From Bacteroidota bacterium (GTDB taxonomy: Bacteria; Bacteroidota; Bacteroidia; Bacteroidales; Cfx3-03): a stretch of DNA of 64,000 nt. Location: NCBI GenBank assembly GCA_013390605.1, contig JACAUB010000001.1, forward strand, positions 488,582-552,581. Direction: 5' to 3'. The notes under the pieces were generated by a model. It was not told where the DNA came from. It worked only from the letters and a program-made list of their open reading frames with translations, and did not search any database. How positions within the stretch are numbered: the first letter of the stretch is position 1; the number at the start of each line of letters is the position of its first letter. A program made the translations under genes and the position numbers. Below, piece by piece: positions 60,790 to 64,000 of the stretch.

Positions 60790-61647
60790 ATGGGTAAGAA
60801 TACTTCTCTATGCTTTCTGGTTATTAGTTTATTCGCAATAATGACCTCATGTAATTCTAAAAAGGCAAAAGACAAATTCAGAACTAAAACTGAAACGACG
60901 GTTGTTACGGATACACTATCACGAGACCTCTCAAATCGAAACGAACATATGGTTATGGCTGTAGCGTTTCAGCAAACCGCCGGAGAGTATCGTGCATTAT
61001 GCTATCAGGCATATAATCTAGCCAAATATATGCTGGATAAAGATTTGAATGATAGGAAAATTAATTTACCAAGATGCGTCGTACTAGATATTGACGAAAC
61101 TGTTTTAGATAATAGTCCTTATGAAGCTAAATGTATTTTAGAAAGAATTGCTTATCCTAATAAATGGTCGGAATGGATTGTAAAAGCCAAGGCTAAGGCA
61201 ATACCCGGTGCACTTGATTTTGTTAAGTATGCAACTGCAAATGGTGTAGAAGTCTATTTTGTGTCTAATAGAAAGGACACTGAGCGTGAGTCGACAATTT
61301 TAAACCTTAAAGATGCTGGTTTTAGTAATATTGATGAGAATCATCTTTTACTAAAATCTGATGAAAATAGTAAAGAGCCAAGACGACTGAAAATTAAGGA
61401 GACCCGACATATCTCTCTTCTATTTGGAGATTGTTTGGCAGATTTTACTGCCGATTTTGATGGAAAACATTCCAGTCAGGAACGAAAAGATTTGGTTGAT
61501 AAAATGAAGAGAGAATTTGGAACACGGTTTATTGTTTTGCCAAATTCAATGTATGGTGATTGGGAGGGAGCTATTTATGACAATAATTATGCGATTGCAG
61601 ATTCATTGAAGAAGGTTAAACGATATAAAAGTCTTACGGAATTTTAA
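60790..61647 (+). CDS. Acid phosphatase / 5'-nucleotidase, lipoprotein e(P4) family
   Basis: 285 aa from MGKNTSLCFLVISLF at 60790. Lipobox at about residue 20 (IMTSC), so outer-membrane or periplasmic lipoprotein. HAD class C acid phosphatase motifs: VVLDIDETVLDNSPYEA (DxDxT with both Asp), VYFVSNRKDTERESTILNL, and LLFGDCLADFTADFDGK. Removes phosphate from nucleoside monophosphates such as NMN or AMP outside the cytoplasm, salvaging nucleosides. Convergent with sppA across a strong hairpin. Confidence 0.93.
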   Translation: MGKNTSLCFLVISLFAIMTSCNSKKAKDKFRTKTETTVVTDTLSRDLSNRNEHMVMAVAFQQTAGEYRALCYQAYNLAKYMLDKDLNDRKINLPRCVVLDIDETVLDNSPYEAKCILERIAYPNKWSEWIVKAKAKAIPGALDFVKYATANGVEVYFVSNRKDTERESTILNLKDAGFSNIDENHLLLKSDENSKEPRRLKIKETRHISLLFGDCLADFTADFDGKHSSQERKDLVDKMKREFGTRFIVLPNSMYGDWEGAIYDNNYAIADSLKKVKRYKSLTEF

Positions 61648-61655
61648 TCTTTTAG

Positions 61656-61706
61656 AGTATTAAACGAGGCTATCACTATTTATGAGTGATAGCCTCGTTT
61701 AATACT
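61656..61706. terminator. Bidirectional terminator between the phosphatase and sppA genes
   Basis: Perfect 22-bp arms (61656-61677, 61685-61706) around a 7-nt loop. The right arm reaches the TAA stop of sppA. The core AACGAGGCTATC is also found in the mutB terminator. Confidence 0.88.
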
Positions 61707-63466
61707 TAATAAACAGTTAATTCATAAGGCATACGCGCTTGAAATTTATCAGCATTGGCCATTTTGCGTAAGAAGGTAAAGTAGGTGAAATAGCTTCCCA
61801 ATTCAGCTTGAAGACGGGTATCTTGATAATCTCCAGATAACTGTTCCATTAATTTTACGAATGGATCTTTTATTTTGGGAAGCGTTCTGATACTGTACTT
61901 GCTGATCTTTGCCATTTTTGCAGCTTCTTCTACTGCTTTGTTTAGCCCACCAAAATCATCAATGAGTTTAAGTCTTTTAGCATCGGTGCCACTCCAAACT
62001 CTTCCTTGTCCCATTTCATCAACAGTCGATACCGCCAACTTCCTTCCTTCGGCGACTCTTCCAATAAAAGTGCTATAAATCCTTTCAATATCTTGTTGCA
62101 TGATATTGGTTTCTTCACCTGTCATTGGTCGATAAACAGAGATAAAATCAGCATGTTTGTTGGTGGAAACTTTGTCGAATGTTATGCCAAGCTTGTTTTG
62201 GAGTGCTTTCTGGAAATTAGGAATAAGTCCGAAAACACCAATTGAACCGGTTATGGTATTTGGATTAGCAATTATTTTAGAGGCAGCACATGAGATATAA
62301 TATCCTCCAGAAGCGGCAAGGTCTCCCATTGAAACAACAACTGGTTTTTCTTTCTTAGCAAGCGTCACTTCGCGCCAGATTACATCGGAGGCCAAAGCAC
62401 TTCCGCCGGGACTATTGACACGCAGAACGATAGCTTTTATGCTTTTGTCAAGCCTTGCTTTTCTGATCGCTTTCGAAGTTCCTTCTGAGCCTATTGCTGT
62501 TTCATCTCCTTCACCTGAAACGATATCTCCTTGAGCAAAAATTATGGCAATTTTGTCTTTATTGAAACCTTCATTTCTATTCTCAATGGAAGTTGCATAT
62601 TTTCCTAAATTGATTGAATTTATGTCTTTATTTTCGCCAAGGTTAAGTTTCTTTCTTATTTCTTTCAGTAATTGATCTTTATAAATGAGTTGATCTACTA
62701 GTTTTTCCTTTAGTGCAAGGGTTGGTGTGTAGCCAGTCAGGTTATCTGCAAGTTTATTCAACTGATCTTCATCTATTCCTCTGGTTTGCGAAATACCAGT
62801 TAGCATTTGTTTCCAAATTGCATTTATATAGGTAAGAGTCTGTTCTTTATTTGCCTCACTCATTTTATCAAGGATAAATGGTTCAACTGCACTTTTAAAC
62901 TTCCCATGACGGATAACCTGAACCTGAACATCGAGTTTTTCCATCAAACCTTTCAAAAACATTACTTCACCTGCAATACCTCTAAAGTCTAAAGCTCCAA
63001 CAGGGTTTAGGTATATTTTATTTGCAGTAGTAGCAAGGTAATAGGCTTTTTGTGAATAGGTCTCGCTATATGCGTAAATAAATTTTCCTGATTTCTTGAA
63101 GTCAAGTAACGCATTTCTGATTTCTTCAACTGTTGCCATCCCTGCTGGGACCGCACTCAGATCGAGCAAAATCCCCTTTATATGGTTGTCTGTTTTTGCA
63201 GTATTGATTGCATTTACAGTCTCATAAAGCCCAGTGGCTTGTTTTGTTCCTAATCCCAGATCGTTTAGCGTGTTGTTTACAGATCGTTCATTGATGGGGG
63301 TATCTAATGTTAATCGCAATATTGCATTTTGAGGAATAGTAGTATCAGGTTTCGTACTCGACATAACGGCTCCTGCAATTATCATCACTAATAGAAAAAT
63401 AGTGATAACCAATGTTAAAAAAGTTCCTAACATCGAGGCAAACATGAATTTAAAAAACTGTTTCAT
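61706..63466 (-). CDS. sppA: Signal peptide peptidase SppA (67-kDa type)
   Basis: 586 aa. One span near the N-terminus (about 10-35, TLVITIFLLVMIIAGAV), then two tandem S49 domains. The C-terminal one holds the nucleophile Ser in SMGDLAASGGYYISCAA (near 390) and IVLRVNSPGGSALASDVIWREV; the catalytic Lys is in the N-terminal copy (KFKSAVEPFILDKMSEAN, near 205). Degrades leftover signal peptides in the inner membrane. Monocistronic, divergent from a membrane protein at 63677. Confidence 0.95.
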   Translation of the reverse strand: MKQFFKFMFASMLGTFLTLVITIFLLVMIIAGAVMSSTKPDTTIPQNAILRLTLDTPINERSVNNTLNDLGLGTKQATGLYETVNAINTAKTDNHIKGILLDLSAVPAGMATVEEIRNALLDFKKSGKFIYAYSETYSQKAYYLATTANKIYLNPVGALDFRGIAGEVMFLKGLMEKLDVQVQVIRHGKFKSAVEPFILDKMSEANKEQTLTYINAIWKQMLTGISQTRGIDEDQLNKLADNLTGYTPTLALKEKLVDQLIYKDQLLKEIRKKLNLGENKDINSINLGKYATSIENRNEGFNKDKIAIIFAQGDIVSGEGDETAIGSEGTSKAIRKARLDKSIKAIVLRVNSPGGSALASDVIWREVTLAKKEKPVVVSMGDLAASGGYYISCAASKIIANPNTITGSIGVFGLIPNFQKALQNKLGITFDKVSTNKHADFISVYRPMTGEETNIMQQDIERIYSTFIGRVAEGRKLAVSTVDEMGQGRVWSGTDAKRLKLIDDFGGLNKAVEEAAKMAKISKYSIRTLPKIKDPFVKLMEQLSGDYQDTRLQAELGSYFTYFTFLRKMANADKFQARMPYELTVY

Positions 63467-63651
63467 ACATCTAAATATTTAGTTTTCCGGGTTTAAAGGT
63501 CGTTTAAAAATAAGGCACTAAGATAAGCCAAAAAGCCTTTGTTGCGTAACCTTAAATTTCCTTTGTATGATGATTGTATATAACATAATTAGTTTGTTCT
63601 GTAAATATGAATAAGGATATCTTCACCATTTATAAATTCGTTGATAAAGTT

Positions 63652-63659
63652 TACTTTTG
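63652..63659 (+). promoter_or_regulatory. -7 box of the right-edge gene
   Basis: TACTTTTG fits TAnnTTTG, 17 nt before the ATG at 63677. Confidence 0.45.
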
Positions 63660-63676
63660 TTGTAACTATTTATTAT

Positions 63677-64000
63677 ATGCGAAAGAAACCATCTTTTCTG
63701 ACAAGACTCAGAAATCTGAAAAGCTTTCTAAAAAATGCATTTCCTCCATCGCCGGTAAATGAATCTCTCAAAGGAGATAAATATACCTCATGGGTTGTTC
63801 TTTTAGTCGCTTTTGCTTCAATACTCACCTATCTTTATTTTACCGGCAAATTTTATGAAGACGATAAAAAATATGAGATAGCAAAAAAAAGATTTGTCGA
63901 CTCAATAGAGCGAATGCTAGAGGCTCCTGTTGTTTTGGATTCTGTTTTTCTGCATACTCCGACTTATGACACGGTGGATGAAAAAATAATGGAAGTTGCA
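63677..64000 (+). CDS. Membrane protein, 5' part only
   Basis: 108 codons from ATG to the window edge without a stop. A basic N-terminus (MRKKPSFLTRLRNLKSFLKN) is followed by one hydrophobic span (WVVLLVAFASILTYLYF, about 43-60) and then a charged, presumably periplasmic, region (KFYEDDKKYEIAKKRFVDSIERML). Family not recognised from this part. Type II membrane topology suggested. Confidence 0.65.
   Translation, partial: MRKKPSFLTRLRNLKSFLKNAFPPSPVNESLKGDKYTSWVVLLVAFASILTYLYFTGKFYEDDKKYEIAKKRFVDSIERMLEAPVVLDSVFLHTPTYDTVDEKIMEVA

Noticed and set aside
1..64000. tRNA, rRNA, CRISPR arrays, integrase or prophage genes
   Set aside because: None was recognised on either strand; the only mobile element seen is the partial insertion sequence at the left edge.

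Overview
The window is a stretch of a Bacteroidota chromosome. It most likely comes from a member of Bacteroidales/Marinilabiliales with a largely anaerobic or facultative life. The reasons are a SusC/SusD polysaccharide-utilisation locus with its own ECF sigma/FecR pair, a type IX secretion (T9SS) C-terminal sorting domain, glycine-lipid acyltransferases, pyruvate:ferredoxin oxidoreductase, Fe-S serine dehydratase, B12-dependent methylmalonyl-CoA mutase, and repeated TAnnTTTG (Bacteroidota -7) promoter elements with few Shine-Dalgarno sequences. No rRNA, tRNA, CRISPR array or prophage was seen.

Layout. 1-554: one end of an insertion sequence (transposase cut by the window edge). 687-10199 (minus): glycan locus with GH3/PA14 glycosidase, ECF sigma, FecR anti-sigma, SusC with an STN signalling domain, and SusD. 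10290-12129: small zinc-ribbon protein, then the nitrosative-stress/Fe-S repair protein Ric and a second hemerythrin-like protein. 12170-16502 (minus): TonB-dependent receptor, a small His/Cys protein and a sugar-epimerase-like protein. 16773-20899: methylmalonyl-CoA mutase subunits. 21288-25573: YkgJ-like protein, the L13-S9-S2-EF-Ts ribosomal cluster and a YqeY protein. 25643-40291 (minus): a complete-looking dcw cell-wall/division cluster from mraZ to ftsZ, except that murD is reduced to its C-terminal third. 40597-43092: glycine-lipid genes glsA/glsB and engB. 43144-48849: biotin carrier and carboxyltransferase of an acyl-CoA carboxylase, a YjbR protein, a small membrane protein and mutS2. 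48930-55453: a TPR-CHAT protease-like protein, a dockerin/cohesin-like T9SS cargo, and a divergent ECF sigma/anti-sigma pair. 55506-63466: serine dehydratase, PFOR, e(P4)-type acid phosphatase and SppA, followed by a membrane protein cut by the right edge.

Two loci deserve most attention. The first is the truncated murD. Between mraY and ftsW, where a gene of about 450 codons belongs, there are only 182 codons. They cover domain 3 and lack the ATP-binding domain, and the usual HN..N motif reads SS..K. An essential enzyme must then be encoded elsewhere, or this is an assembly or strain deletion. The second is the 48.9-55.5 kb locus. A secreted or membrane-anchored TPR-CHAT protein, a T9SS-exported dockerin protein and an ECF sigma with a membrane anti-sigma that carries periplasmic TPRs sit together. 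The sigma gene and the T9SS gene are divergent and are preceded by the same composite motif (GTATTACCTTTTTG, 6 nt, TTGGATTAA), one copy facing each gene. This suggests an autoregulated envelope-signalling system in which a caspase-like CHAT protease might act on the anti-sigma factor. The architecture is read from sequence; the mechanism is inference.

Metabolically, MutAB (propionyl/succinyl-CoA interconversion), MmdA plus biotin carrier, PFOR and serine dehydratase fit fermentative carbon flow to propionate and acetate. The operator-like 10-bp repeats in front of mraZ indicate that the dcw cluster is controlled by MraZ.
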